Source: Sulfurospirillum barnesii SES-3 | GTDB taxonomy: Bacteria > Campylobacterota > Campylobacteria > Campylobacterales > Sulfurospirillaceae | Direction of reading: 5' to 3' | DNA: 64,000 nt | NCBI RefSeq assembly: GCF_000265295.1 | Contig: NC_018002.1 | Coordinates: forward strand, 248,001-312,000 | In this document: positions 55,647 to 64,000 of the stretch, one piece after another | Numbering within the stretch: the first letter of the stretch is position 1 | Layout: every line of letters begins with the position of its first letter | Notes under the pieces: model-generated | Seen by the model: only the letters and a program-made list of their open reading frames with translations | Database searches by the model: none | Told to the model about the DNA's origin: nothing | Program-made: the position numbers and the translations under genes

Positions 55647-55726
55647 GAGAAACCTCCTAAGAACTCTTATAGCATTATGGCACTTTAGGATTAAAAAAGT
55701 ATTAACGCTACCTTAAGTCCCTATTG

Positions 55727-55741
55727 GCTAAAATAGAGCAT
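55727..55741 (+). promoter_or_regulatory. -10 region of prs, identical to that of gyrA
   Basis: GCTAAAATAGAGCAT precedes prs by 25 bases and occurs again, base for base, at 62526-62540 before gyrA. TAAAAT is the probable -10 box. Confidence 0.55.
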
Positions 55742-55766
55742 TATTCAATCTAAAGGAAATATGATT

Positions 55767-56696
55767 ATGAGAGGCTATAAAGTCTTTGCAGGAACAGCAA
55801 ATCCAGAGTTTGCAAAAAGAGTAGCTAAACATCTTTCTTTGCCTCTTTCGGCAGCTGAAATTAAGCGTTTTAGCGATGGAGAAATCAGTGTTCAAGTGAG
55901 TGAAAGTGTACGTGGTAAAGATGTGTTTATTATTCAGTCAACGTGTGCACCTGCTAATATTAACTTGATGGAGTTGTTAATTTTAACAGATGCCCTAAGA
56001 CGAAGTTCCGCCAACAGCATTACCGCTGTTGTCCCTTACTTTGGATACGCAAGACAAGATAGAAAAGCAGCCCCCCGTGTTCCTATTACAGCCAAACTCG
56101 TTGCAAATATGATGCAAACTGCGGGAATTGATCGTGTGGTTACAATTGACTTGCACGCAGGTCAAATTCAAGGCTTTTTTGATATTCCTGTCGATAACCT
56201 CTATGGCTCTATCGTTTTTAATGATTATGTGAAAGCTAAAAATCTTAAAAACCCTATTATCGCAAGTCCAGACATTGGTGGCGTAGCACGTGCTAGAAGT
56301 TTTGCAAAACTGTTAGGTGTGGATATGGTCATTGTTGATAAGCGTCGTGAAAAAGCTAACGAGTCAGAAGTAATGAATATCATCGGTGATGTAGCAGGCA
56401 AAGATGTGATTTTAGTGGACGATATGATTGATACTGCTGGCACCATTGTAAAAGCAGCGGAAGTCTTAAAGAAAAAAGGGGCAACCAGTGTCATGGCATG
56501 TTGTACCCATGCAGTCTTAAGTGGACCTGCGTATGAGCGCATTGCAAAAGGTGAGTTGGATGAATTGGTTGTTACCGATACGATTCCTCTTAAAGAGACC
56601 AGTGAGAAAATTAAAGTGTTAAGTGTCGCTCCTGTGTTTGCAGAAGTGATTCGCCGTGTGTATCACAATGAAAGCGTGAATGGACTCTTCATCTAA
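55767..56696 (+). CDS. prs: Ribose-phosphate pyrophosphokinase
   Basis: A 309-residue PRPP synthetase (from ATG 55767; ATG 55761 would add two residues). Motifs: [50 protein letters not shown] and the PRPP loop [13 protein letters not shown]. It makes PRPP for nucleotide, His and Trp synthesis. The stop overlaps the lepA start by one base. Confidence 0.95.
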   Translation: MRGYKVFAGTANPEFAKRVAKHLSLPLSAAEIKRFSDGEISVQVSESVRGKDVFIIQSTCAPANINLMELLILTDALRRSSANSITAVVPYFGYARQDRKAAPRVPITAKLVANMMQTAGIDRVVTIDLHAGQIQGFFDIPVDNLYGSIVFNDYVKAKNLKNPIIASPDIGGVARARSFAKLLGVDMVIVDKRREKANESEVMNIIGDVAGKDVILVDDMIDTAGTIVKAAEVLKKKGATSVMACCTHAVLSGPAYERIAKGELDELVVTDTIPLKETSEKIKVLSVAPVFAEVIRRVYHNESVNGLFI

Positions 56697-58489
56697 TGCA
56701 AAAACATATTCGTAACTTCTCAATTATTGCCCATATTGACCATGGTAAAAGTACCTTAGCGGATCGCCTGATTCAAGAGTGTGGGGCGGTGAGTGAGCGT
56801 GAAATGACCACGCAGATGATGGACACCATGGACATCGAAAAAGAGCGTGGTATCACCATTAAAGCACAAAGTGTACGTTTGACGTATGTCAAAGAGGGGC
56901 AGCCTTATATTCTTAACCTTATTGACACCCCAGGTCACGTGGATTTTTCGTATGAAGTGAGTCGCTCTTTAGCGTCGAGTGATGGCGCACTTTTAGTGGT
57001 TGATGCCTCTCAGGGTGTGGAAGCGCAAACCATTGCCAATGTCTACATTGCTCTTGAAAATAATTTAGAAATTATCCCTGTTCTTAACAAAATTGACCTT
57101 CCAGCCGCTGATCCTGAGCGTGTGAAAGATGAGATTGAGCATACCATTGGGCTTGATTGTTCGGAGGCGCTCAGCGTGAGTGCCAAAAGTGGTATTGGTA
57201 TTAGAGAGCTTTTAGATACCCTCGTCGATAAAATCCCTGCTCCAACAGGTGATGAAGATGCCCCTACCAAAGCGCTTATTTACGACAGTTGGTTTGATAA
57301 TTATTTAGGTGCACTTGCGTTGGTTCGAGTCTACGATGGTTCGATTAAAAAAGGGCAAGAAGTCTATGTTATGGGTACAGGCAAAAAGCATGAAGTCTTA
57401 AACCTTATGTACCCGCATCCTTTAGCTATGCAAAAAACCACAGAAATTAAAACAGGTGAAGTGGGTATCGTCGTTTTGGGTCTTAAAAATGTAGGTGATG
57501 TTCGTGTGGGTGATACGATTACGGACAATCGCAACAAAACCGCTGAAGCCGTAGGTGGCTTCAAAGAGGTCAAACAGTTTGTTTTTGCAGGGCTCTATCC
57601 CATTGAAACCGACAAATTTGAAGAACTTCGAGACGCACTTGATAAGCTCAAACTCAATGATTCTAGCATCTCGTATGAGCCTGAAACGTCTGCTGCCTTA
57701 GGTTTTGGTTTTAGGGTTGGATTTTTAGGACTTTTGCATATGGAAGTCATTAAAGAGCGTTTGGAGCGAGAGTTTGACCTTGATTTAATTGCCACAGCAC
57801 CAACGGTTACCTATAAAGTTAAAACGACCAAAGGAGCTGTGCTAGACATCCAAAACCCAAGCCAGCTGCCTCCTGTGAATGAGTTTGAAGAGATTTCTGA
57901 ACCGTATGTGAAAGCCACCGTGTTAACACCAACAGAGTTTTTGGGCAATATCATCATTTTGATGAATAACAAACGGGGTATCCAAAAAAAGATGGACTAC
58001 TTAAGTCCTGAACGTGTGCTTTTGGAGTATGAGATTCCCCTCAATGAAATTGTAATGGACTTTTATGACAAACTCAAATCCGTCTCCAAAGGCTACGCAA
58101 GCTTTGATTATGAGCCTATTGGGTATCAAGTGGGTGATTTGGTGAAGCTTGATTTACTCGTTGCGGGTGAGCCTGTGGACGCACTTTCCATCATTGTACC
58201 ACGCGTAAGTGCGCAAAGTAGAGGTCGTGATTTTGTTAAAGCGATGAAAGAAATCGTTCCACGACAACTGTTTGAAGTGGCGATTCAAGCAAGCATTGGC
58301 ACCAAAGTTATCGCACGTGAAACCGTTAAATCCATGGGTAAAAACGTCACTGCTAAATGCTACGGTGGCGATATTACAAGGAAGCGCAAACTCTTAGAAA
58401 AACAAAAAGAGGGAAAGAAGCGTATGAAATCCATCGGTAAAGTACAGCTCCCGCAAGAAGCCTTTTTAACCATTCTTAAAATCGACTAA
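56696..58489 (+). CDS. lepA: Elongation factor 4 (LepA)
   Basis: A 597-residue translational GTPase, full length. G motifs: [14 protein letters not shown], the switch II region [12 protein letters not shown] and NKIDLPAA; the LepA-specific C-terminal domain ends with [20 protein letters not shown]. It contains no palindrome copy, like the other strongly conserved genes of the window. Confidence 0.96.
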   Translation: MQKHIRNFSIIAHIDHGKSTLADRLIQECGAVSEREMTTQMMDTMDIEKERGITIKAQSVRLTYVKEGQPYILNLIDTPGHVDFSYEVSRSLASSDGALLVVDASQGVEAQTIANVYIALENNLEIIPVLNKIDLPAADPERVKDEIEHTIGLDCSEALSVSAKSGIGIRELLDTLVDKIPAPTGDEDAPTKALIYDSWFDNYLGALALVRVYDGSIKKGQEVYVMGTGKKHEVLNLMYPHPLAMQKTTEIKTGEVGIVVLGLKNVGDVRVGDTITDNRNKTAEAVGGFKEVKQFVFAGLYPIETDKFEELRDALDKLKLNDSSISYEPETSAALGFGFRVGFLGLLHMEVIKERLEREFDLDLIATAPTVTYKVKTTKGAVLDIQNPSQLPPVNEFEEISEPYVKATVLTPTEFLGNIIILMNNKRGIQKKMDYLSPERVLLEYEIPLNEIVMDFYDKLKSVSKGYASFDYEPIGYQVGDLVKLDLLVAGEPVDALSIIVPRVSAQSRGRDFVKAMKEIVPRQLFEVAIQASIGTKVIARETVKSMGKNVTAKCYGGDITRKRKLLEKQKEGKKRMKSIGKVQLPQEAFLTILKID

Positions 58490-58501
58490 TTATTACATGT
58501 A

Positions 58502-59074
58502 ATGCGTTGCCATCTTTGTTCAAATCTAAGTTGGCAACTGCTTTGCAAAAATTGCTTACAGACAATTTTAGCCCCAACGCCTGCTTTTAGAATTTTAGAG
58601 AACGGGCTTAAAGTCTACTCGTTTTATAGCTATAGCGACATAGCACCACTGCTTCATACCAAACACACTTATGTAGGTGCGAAAATCTTCGCTCAATTAG
58701 GAAAGCACACTTTTTTTGAATTTTTAAAAACCTTCTCACTTCCTAAAGGCATTTACGCCATTCCTATTGATGACCATGTACGACACGGCTACTCGCACAG
58801 TGCGATTTTAGCCAAAGCAACCCAGCCTTTTTTAACACCACTGTATGGCAGTTTAAGAGCACAAAATCATGAGAGTTATTCGGGTAAAAGCAAAGCTTAC
58901 CGACAAGCGAATAAACGTGATTTTATCTTTACATGTAACGATAAAATAGATGCCATTTTGATAGATGACATTGTCACCACGGGAAGTACTTTAGAAGAGG
59001 CGTATGAGACACTTAAAGGGCATGGGGTGAATGTACTCTTTGCTTTGGTTTTAGCTGATGCTAAAGAGATATAG
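58502..59074 (+). CDS. ComF-family phosphoribosyltransferase-like protein
   Basis: A 190-residue ComF-type protein: an N-terminal cysteine-pair zinc finger (CHLCSNLSWQLLCKNCL) and a PRTase fold with AILIDDIVTTGSTLEEA. ComF takes part in DNA uptake in naturally competent bacteria, though many homologues are of unknown role. It follows lepA directly; a palindrome copy (58493-58502) includes the A of its ATG. A second copy is at 58929-58938. Confidence 0.87.
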   Translation: MRCHLCSNLSWQLLCKNCLQTILAPTPAFRILENGLKVYSFYSYSDIAPLLHTKHTYVGAKIFAQLGKHTFFEFLKTFSLPKGIYAIPIDDHVRHGYSHSAILAKATQPFLTPLYGSLRAQNHESYSGKSKAYRQANKRDFIFTCNDKIDAILIDDIVTTGSTLEEAYETLKGHGVNVLFALVLADAKEI

Positions 59075-59217
59075 TATCACCTCTCTAATAAGCAATAAAA
59101 TTAAATTTTTCTAAAAAACAGAATTAACTCTCTTTTTATCTAGCATATTAAAGGCATATGGAATAAAGTCTTTTACGGATAAAAATTGTCCGAATTTACT
59201 TACATAAGGTTGTTTTG

Positions 59218-60714
59218 ATGGTATACGCTAAACCAATCTATAAATCACAGTATGAGAATTTTATTGGTGGAGAGTGGCTAGCTCCCCTTAAGGGAGAGTA
59301 TTTTGATAACCTCTCTCCTGTCGATGGTGAACTTTTAACGAAAATTCCACGTTCCTCCACGCAGGATGTTGATTTGGCAGTAGCCGCAGGTAAAAAGGCA
59401 TTTGAGACATTTAAGCATTTTTCGGTTCTTCAGCGTAGCGAACTGCTCAATAAAATTGCCGATAAAATTGAAGCCAATTTAGAATTTCTAGCTATTTCCG
59501 AAACCTTAGATAACGGTAAAGCCATTCGTGAAACCCTAGCAGCGGATTTACCTTTGGTGGTAGATCATTTTCGCTATTTTGCCTCAGTGATTCGCAGTGA
59601 AGCAGGGAGTGTAGCGGATTTGGATGAAAATACCATTTCGCAAGAGGTTTATGAACCACTGGGCGTTGTCGCTCAAATTATTCCGTGGAACTTTCCACTT
59701 CTTATGGCAGCATGGAAAATTGCTCCAGCTTTGGCTGCTGGCAATTGTGTGGTTATTAAGCCCGCAAGTGCAACACCTCTTTCGATTCTCCTTTTGATGG
59801 AGACCATTCAAGAGGTGCTCCCTAAAGGTGTTTTGAATGTAATTAACGGTGCGGGTGGAAAAATTGGAAAACATCTCGCAACGCATCCTGATATTAAAAA
59901 AGTAGGCTTTACAGGTGAGACAACCACGGGTCAGCTTATTATGCAATATGCTACGGAAAATATCATTCCATCCACGCTGGAATTGGGTGGAAAATCACCC
60001 AATGTTTTCTTCCCCTCTGTTATGGCACACGATGATGACTTTTTGGACAAAGCCATTGAGGGTCTTGTTTTGTTTGCGTTTAACAGTGGTGAAGTATGCA
60101 CATGCCCATCACGCGCGCTCATTCATGAGTCTATTTATGAGCCTTTTATGCAACGTGTACTTGAGAGGGTAAAAGCGATTAGTCAAGAAAATCCTCTGGA
60201 TTCAACCACAAAAATGGGAGCACAAGCCTCACTCAATCAAAAAGAGAAAATTTTAGAGTACATTCGTATTGGTAAAGAAGAGGGTGCACAGTGCCTTATT
60301 GGCGGTGAAGCCTATGAAAATAAAACCTTTCCAAAGGGTAATTACATTAAGCCTACTATTTTTAAAGGTCATAATAAAATGCGCATTTTTCAAGAAGAAA
60401 TTTTTGGACCTGTGTTATGTGTGACGACCTTTAAAGATGAGGCAGAAACCCTTTCTATTGCGAATGATACGATTTATGGTTTAGGCTCAGGTGTATGGTC
60501 TAGGGATGTGCATGAAGTACACCGTATGTCACGAGGTATTGAGGCGGGTCGTGTGTGGGTGAATTGTTATCATCTCTATCCATCCCATGCCTCTTTTGGT
60601 GGGTATAAAAAATCAGGTATTGGGCGAGAAACGCATATGATGATGTTAAATGCGTATCGTCATACTAAAAATATTTTGACTTCGTATGCACTTAAGCCGT
60701 TAGGGTTTTTTTAA
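59218..60714 (+). CDS. NAD-dependent aldehyde dehydrogenase (acetaldehyde/ExaC type)
   Basis: A 498-residue aldehyde dehydrogenase: PWNFPLLMAAWKIAPALAAG, the glutamate region TLELGGKSPNVFF, the catalytic cysteine in NSGEVCTCPSRAL and EEIFGPVLCVTTF. The size and the DUF779 neighbour are typical of acetaldehyde dehydrogenases of ethanol or acetoin use. ATG 59218 follows AAGGTTGTTTTG. It has its own promoter region (59075-59217). Confidence 0.9.
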   Translation: MVYAKPIYKSQYENFIGGEWLAPLKGEYFDNLSPVDGELLTKIPRSSTQDVDLAVAAGKKAFETFKHFSVLQRSELLNKIADKIEANLEFLAISETLDNGKAIRETLAADLPLVVDHFRYFASVIRSEAGSVADLDENTISQEVYEPLGVVAQIIPWNFPLLMAAWKIAPALAAGNCVVIKPASATPLSILLLMETIQEVLPKGVLNVINGAGGKIGKHLATHPDIKKVGFTGETTTGQLIMQYATENIIPSTLELGGKSPNVFFPSVMAHDDDFLDKAIEGLVLFAFNSGEVCTCPSRALIHESIYEPFMQRVLERVKAISQENPLDSTTKMGAQASLNQKEKILEYIRIGKEEGAQCLIGGEAYENKTFPKGNYIKPTIFKGHNKMRIFQEEIFGPVLCVTTFKDEAETLSIANDTIYGLGSGVWSRDVHEVHRMSRGIEAGRVWVNCYHLYPSHASFGGYKKSGIGRETHMMMLNAYRHTKNILTSYALKPLGFF

Positions 60715-60724
60715 ACCAAAAAAA

Positions 60725-60745
60725 GCACGGAGTTTTTCTCCGTGC
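60725..60745 (+). terminator. Stem-loop between the aldehyde dehydrogenase and DUF779 genes
   Basis: GCACGGAG and CTCCGTGC pair perfectly around five T residues. No T-run follows, so part of the transcription may pass to the DUF779 gene. Confidence 0.5.
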
Positions 60746-60764
60746 CACCTTAAAAGGAAGTATC

Positions 60765-61115
60765 ATGTCATTTCAAAGAGTTGTTGCTACTCCTGAAGCC
60801 TTAAAGGTTATTGAGATGTTGAAAAAAGAGTATGGGGAGCTTGTTTTTAACCAAAGTGGTGGATGTTGCGATGGCACGGCACCCATGTGTTATGAAAAAA
60901 AAAATTTTCATGTCCCCTCTCGTAACGTGAAAATGGGTGAAGTGGGCGGATGCGAATTTTTTATTGATGCTGAACAGTTTGAATATTTTCGTTATTCACA
61001 ACTTATTTTAGACGTTAAAGAAGAAAAAAGTGCCTTTGGAAACTCTTTTTCATTAGAAATTGACGAAGGCTATCAATTCATTACCCGTTCACGTATTGTA
61101 GATGCGAACGAATAA
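60765..61115 (+). CDS. DUF779-family protein
   Basis: A 116-residue DUF779 protein with the cysteine motif SGGCCDGTAPMC (about residues 31-42) and GGCEFFIDAEQFEYF. The family is regularly found next to aldehyde dehydrogenase genes, as here; the function is unknown. The cysteines could bind a metal. The start ATG follows AAGGAAG. Confidence 0.87.
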   Translation: MSFQRVVATPEALKVIEMLKKEYGELVFNQSGGCCDGTAPMCYEKKNFHVPSRNVKMGEVGGCEFFIDAEQFEYFRYSQLILDVKEEKSAFGNSFSLEIDEGYQFITRSRIVDANE

Positions 61116-61122
61116 ATCAATG

Positions 61123-61641
61123 TTACAGACGCGAACAAGAACTTTGATACACGGGAGATGGATTCTTTTTTTCTACATGTAATTTCATCATCAATAAAAA
61201 TATTTCAAACATATCTTTTTGATTGGCTTTGGCAATGGTTTTTAACGTATCTTCCACACGGTGAATGTGAACATGGTTTTTTAAAAGCTCTGCTTGAAGC
61301 CAAGCACTATCCCACTGAAACCATAAGCAGAGCTCGTGAAACGATTGATTTTTAGTGTTATGAATGAGAAACTCAATGTTGTCTTCATGGCGAATATGTG
61401 TGTTGGTAAGAATAGCAAAAGACTCTTGTAAAAGCCGTTTAATCGTACAGCGTCGCAACCAAGCATGCACACCTAAAAGCCCAATAATCAGAAGTGCGGC
61501 AAGCTTGTGTAAAAGAATAGAAGCGTGCGAAGTGGCATCGAGGACAAAGAGAATACCCGTAAGGTAAAGAATAACAAACATCACAAGAATGGCAATAATC
61601 ACGACAACTTTAAGAAGCGTTTCATTTAAATGAGCAAACAC
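61123..61641 (-). CDS. Hypothetical membrane protein of 172 residues
   Basis: A protein with two N-terminal membrane segments (about residues 10-33 and 44-61) containing His residues (HASILLHKLAALL and GVHAWLRRC), reminiscent of DUF4405/cytochrome-b561-like proteins, and a soluble helical C-terminal part. I do not recognise it further. It is convergent with the DUF779 gene and its upstream side has been reached by the transposase insertion. A core palindrome copy is at 61174-61181. Confidence 0.65.
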   Translation of the reverse strand: MFAHLNETLLKVVVIIAILVMFVILYLTGILFVLDATSHASILLHKLAALLIIGLLGVHAWLRRCTIKRLLQESFAILTNTHIRHEDNIEFLIHNTKNQSFHELCLWFQWDSAWLQAELLKNHVHIHRVEDTLKTIAKANQKDMFEIFLLMMKLHVEKKNPSPVYQSSCSRL

Positions 61642-61696
61642 AAAATTTCCTTAATAGGGGTCAGGGCTAAACTTTTAACTTTTTAACGTACTGTGG

Positions 61697-61702
61697 TATA
61701 AT
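61697..61702 (+). promoter_or_regulatory. -10 box of the transposase gene
   Basis: GTGGTATAAT with TATAAT at 61697-61702, 23 bases before the ATG and just inside the left inverted repeat. Confidence 0.5.
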
Positions 61703-61725
61703 TTTATCTAAAAAAGAGGGTCTTT

Positions 61726-62484
61726 ATGCCACGACGTTTACGTATTGAAAGTTTAGGGTATCATCATATCTATAACAGAGGCGTTGCTAAAGGGAATATT
61801 TTCGAAGATGAAAAAGACAAAGCAAAATTTATTGAACTGATGGCAACTGTGGCTAAGGAGTTTAAGTTTAACATTCACTCCTTTTGTTTGATGGACAATC
61901 ACTACCATATTCTTCTTGAAAATAAACGTGAAAATCTCTCATCAGGCATGCGCCAACTGGGCGCTCAGTATGCCAGTTATTTTAACAAACGCCATAACCG
62001 TGTAGGACATTTGTGGCAAGACCGCTTTAAGTCATGGTTCGTTTTAGACGAGCAATACCTTTTTACACTCTTTAAATACATTGAAAATAATCCTGTAAAA
62101 GCCAAAATGAGTGAAAGAATTGGTGCTTATCCTTATTGTGCAACCTACAGTATTTTTAAAGATGCAATACCTTTGTTTTTAGAAAATAGCTTTGTGTTAC
62201 GAGAATACCATACGCAGGAGCTTTTTGAGGTTTTAAATATCCCTTTAAATGAAACTGAAGTGGAACGTATTGAGGCATTTCATCGCACACGATATAAGCA
62301 GGTAGAGGGTGAAATTACACCTTTACATGTAAAAGAATTGACAGAGTATTTTTTACATGTAAAGGAAAAAGCAGAACGAAACATTGCCATAAAAAATGCT
62401 TATGCAGATAGGTATACAAAAAGTGAAATTTCTCGATTTCTTCATTTAAGCGTTGCAGGCGTAAGTAAAATCTTAAAAAGTTAA
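61726..62484 (+). CDS. REP-associated-type Y1 transposase (IS200-like)
   Basis: A 252-residue HUH transposase. MDNHYHILLE (His59, His61) is the metal-binding HUH motif; GHLWQDRFKSWFV and LFKYIENNPVKAKM are the family signature, with the catalytic Tyr probably in this last region. The C-terminal part has a helix-turn-helix-like segment (TKSEISRFLHLSVAGVSKIL). It matches the RAYT group rather than IS605 TnpA, being longer and without tnpB. Two palindrome copies lie 30 bases apart in it (62322-62333, 62352-62363), both read as LHVK. Confidence 0.88.
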   Translation: MPRRLRIESLGYHHIYNRGVAKGNIFEDEKDKAKFIELMATVAKEFKFNIHSFCLMDNHYHILLENKRENLSSGMRQLGAQYASYFNKRHNRVGHLWQDRFKSWFVLDEQYLFTLFKYIENNPVKAKMSERIGAYPYCATYSIFKDAIPLFLENSFVLREYHTQELFEVLNIPLNETEVERIEAFHRTRYKQVEGEITPLHVKELTEYFLHVKEKAERNIAIKNAYADRYTKSEISRFLHLSVAGVSKILKS

Positions 62485-62525
62485 AAGTTTAGCCCTGACC
62501 CCTATTGAAAAGAAAGGAAAAGAGC

Positions 62526-62540
62526 GCTAAAATAGAGCAT
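62526..62540 (+). promoter_or_regulatory. -10 region of gyrA, identical to that of prs
   Basis: The 15-base sequence GCTAAAATAGAGCAT, the same as before prs, lies 21 bases before the gyrA ATG and 20 bases after the transposase element, so the insertion has spared the promoter core. Confidence 0.55.
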
Positions 62541-62561
62541 ACTACATAATAAGGTTAGTGA

Positions 62562-64000
62562 ATGGACAATATTTTCAATACCAACCAAGATATTAAAACA
62601 ATTAATATCGAAGAATCGATAAAGACCAGTTATCTTGATTATTCGATGAGCGTTATCATCGGGCGTGCGCTTCCTGACGCACGGGATGGTTTAAAACCTG
62701 TGCATCGAAGAATTTTGTATGCAATGAACGACCTTGCCATTTCTTCACGAAGTCCCTATAAAAAATCAGCCCGTATCGTGGGTGATGTTATCGGTAAGTA
62801 CCACCCACACGGTGATACAGCGGTGTATGATGCCCTTGTTCGTATGGCTCAACCCTTTTCCATGCGTATTCCTATGGTGGATGGCCAGGGTAACTTTGGT
62901 TCTATTGATGGCGATAGTGCTGCTGCAATGCGTTATACCGAAGCTCGTATGACCGTGCTTGCTGAGGAGTTATTGCGTGATTTAGACAAAGATACCGTAG
63001 ATTTTGTTCCCAACTACGATGACAGTATGATGGAGCCTGACGTGCTTCCAAGCCGTGTTCCAAACTTACTTTTAAATGGCTCAAGTGGTATTGCGGTTGG
63101 TATGGCGACCAATATTCCTCCGCATTGTTTGGATGAGCTTTTAGACGCACTTTTACTTTTAATTGAGAATCCAGATGCAACGCTTGAAGAGATTATGGAA
63201 TTTATTAAAGGGCCAGATTTCCCAACCAGTGGTATTATCTTTGGTAAAAAAGGTATCCTTGAAGCCTATCGTACAGGACGTGGACGGGTTAGAATCCGCT
63301 CAAAAGTGCATATTGAGAAAAAAGGCAATAAAGACATTATTGTGATTGATGAATTGCCTTATCAAGTGAATAAAGTACGTCTTATCGAGCAAATTGTGGC
63401 ACTTGTCAAAGAGAAGATGATAGAGGGTATTAGTGAAATTCGAGATGAAAGTGATAGAGATGGTATTCGTTTGGTTATTGAGCTCAAACGTGAAGCAATG
63501 AGTGATATTGTTTTAAACAATCTCTATAAATCCACCAATCTTGAAGTCACATTTGGTGTGATTTTACTTGCGATTCAAAATAAAGAGCCGAAAATCTTTA
63601 CTTTAATTGAGTTATTAAAACTCTTTTTACGTCACCGAAAAACGGTTATTATTCGCCGTACCATTTTTGAGCTTGAAAAGGCCAAAGCCAAAGCACATAT
63701 TTTAGAGGGTTTAAAAATCGCTCTGGATAATATTGATGAGATTATTGCGCTCATTAAAGGCAGTGCCGATACGAAGAGCGCAAAAGATGGCTTGATTGAG
63801 CGTTTTAACCTAAGTGAAGTGCAAGCAGGTGCAATTCTTGATATGAGACTCCAACGTCTTACAGGACTTGAGAGAGATAAAATTGAGAATGAATTGGCTG
63901 AGTTGTTACTTGAAATTGCACGATTGAGCGATATATTACGCAGTGAAGAACTTCTTAATAATCTGATTAAAGAAGAGCTTGTTGAACTTAAAGATAAATT
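62562..64000 (+). CDS. gyrA: DNA gyrase subunit A, N-terminal part (cut by window edge)
   Basis: The first 479 codons of GyrA. It shows [20 protein letters not shown], the region where quinolone resistance arises ([11 protein letters not shown], with Thr and Asp at the positions equal to Ser83 and Asp87 of E. coli; Thr is the usual residue in Campylobacter), and the catalytic tyrosine in RYTEARM. The frame stays open to the end of the window. The start ATG at 62562 follows AAGGTTAGTGA. Confidence 0.97.
   Translation, partial: MDNIFNTNQDIKTINIEESIKTSYLDYSMSVIIGRALPDARDGLKPVHRRILYAMNDLAISSRSPYKKSARIVGDVIGKYHPHGDTAVYDALVRMAQPFSMRIPMVDGQGNFGSIDGDSAAAMRYTEARMTVLAEELLRDLDKDTVDFVPNYDDSMMEPDVLPSRVPNLLLNGSSGIAVGMATNIPPHCLDELLDALLLLIENPDATLEEIMEFIKGPDFPTSGIIFGKKGILEAYRTGRGRVRIRSKVHIEKKGNKDIIVIDELPYQVNKVRLIEQIVALVKEKMIEGISEIRDESDRDGIRLVIELKREAMSDIVLNNLYKSTNLEVTFGVILLAIQNKEPKIFTLIELLKLFLRHRKTVIIRRTIFELEKAKAKAHILEGLKIALDNIDEIIALIKGSADTKSAKDGLIERFNLSEVQAGAILDMRLQRLTGLERDKIENELAELLLEIARLSDILRSEELLNNLIKEELVELKDK

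Larger units (their letters stand above)
61653..62506 (+). mobile_element. Y1-transposase element bounded by 34-bp perfect inverted repeats
   Basis: The bases 61653-61686 (starting AATAGGGGTCAGGGC) return as their exact reverse complement at 62473-62506 (ending GCCCTGACCCCTATT). They bound one transposase gene, whose last codons lie inside the right repeat. The GGGGTCAGG-type end is similar to flanks that I recall beside other REP-associated transposase genes. No target duplication is evident. The element lies between a hypothetical gene and the gyrA promoter. Confidence 0.8.

Overview
The window looks like chromosome of a sulfur-respiring Campylobacterota (Epsilonproteobacteria), most probably Sulfurospirillum or a close relative. 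The reasons are the gene orders infB-rbfA-rimP-ribD and aroQ-pepQ-folK-flhF-flhG-x-fliA-fliM-fliY, the low G+C, two polysulfide/thiosulfate-reductase-type operons and a TsdA-type cytochrome. I see no rRNA, tRNA or CRISPR array.

Layout. 1-3.9 kb: end of infB, then rbfA, rimP, ribD, a TauE-type transporter, a DUF309 gene and a cold-shock gene. 3.9-7.7 kb: a sensor/regulator/kinase cassette divergent from tsdA. 7.8-10.4 kb: a YgbA-like gene, a radical-SAM/MnmC fusion and a toxin-antitoxin pair. 10.7-24 kb: two psrABC-type operons, a FIST-PAS-GGDEF-EAL protein between them, and a second response regulator/kinase/sensor cassette. 24-38 kb: a HemN-like enzyme, ppaC, ubiE, xseA, an LpoB-containing lipoprotein operon, an adenine/adenosine deaminase, an EamA transporter, ribB under an FMN riboswitch, and a LysR/yeiH pair. 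38-42 kb: an A+T-rich orphan gene, a YitT-type protein, sppA and an amidohydrolase. 42-49 kb: flagellar regulation and switch operon. 49-55 kb: a LOG protein followed by a glycan-assembly cluster. 55-64 kb: prs-lepA-comF, aldehyde dehydrogenase plus DUF779, a REP-associated-type transposase inside a 34-bp inverted repeat, and the start of gyrA.

How it fits together. TsdA interconverts thiosulfate and tetrathionate in the periplasm. The Psr-type complexes are expected to reduce polysulfide, thiosulfate or a related sulfur compound with menaquinol. TauE and YeiH type carriers could export sulfite or other sulfur anions. Two paralogous three-gene signalling cassettes (stand-alone membrane dCache protein, OmpR-type regulator, histidine kinase) sit beside these enzymes and probably control them; the stand-alone sensor of the first cassette appears to be decaying.

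The strongest unexplained signals are: (1) the 12-bp palindrome TTTACATGTAAA and its 8-bp core, at least 44 copies scattered through genes, terminators and even the FMN riboswitch; (2) two about 87% identical, about 90-nt intergenic elements (36948-37036 and 53192-53281) whose differences include compensatory stem changes; (3) the duplicated sensor/regulator/kinase cassettes; and (4) a radical-SAM enzyme fused to an MnmC-type tRNA methyltransferase domain.
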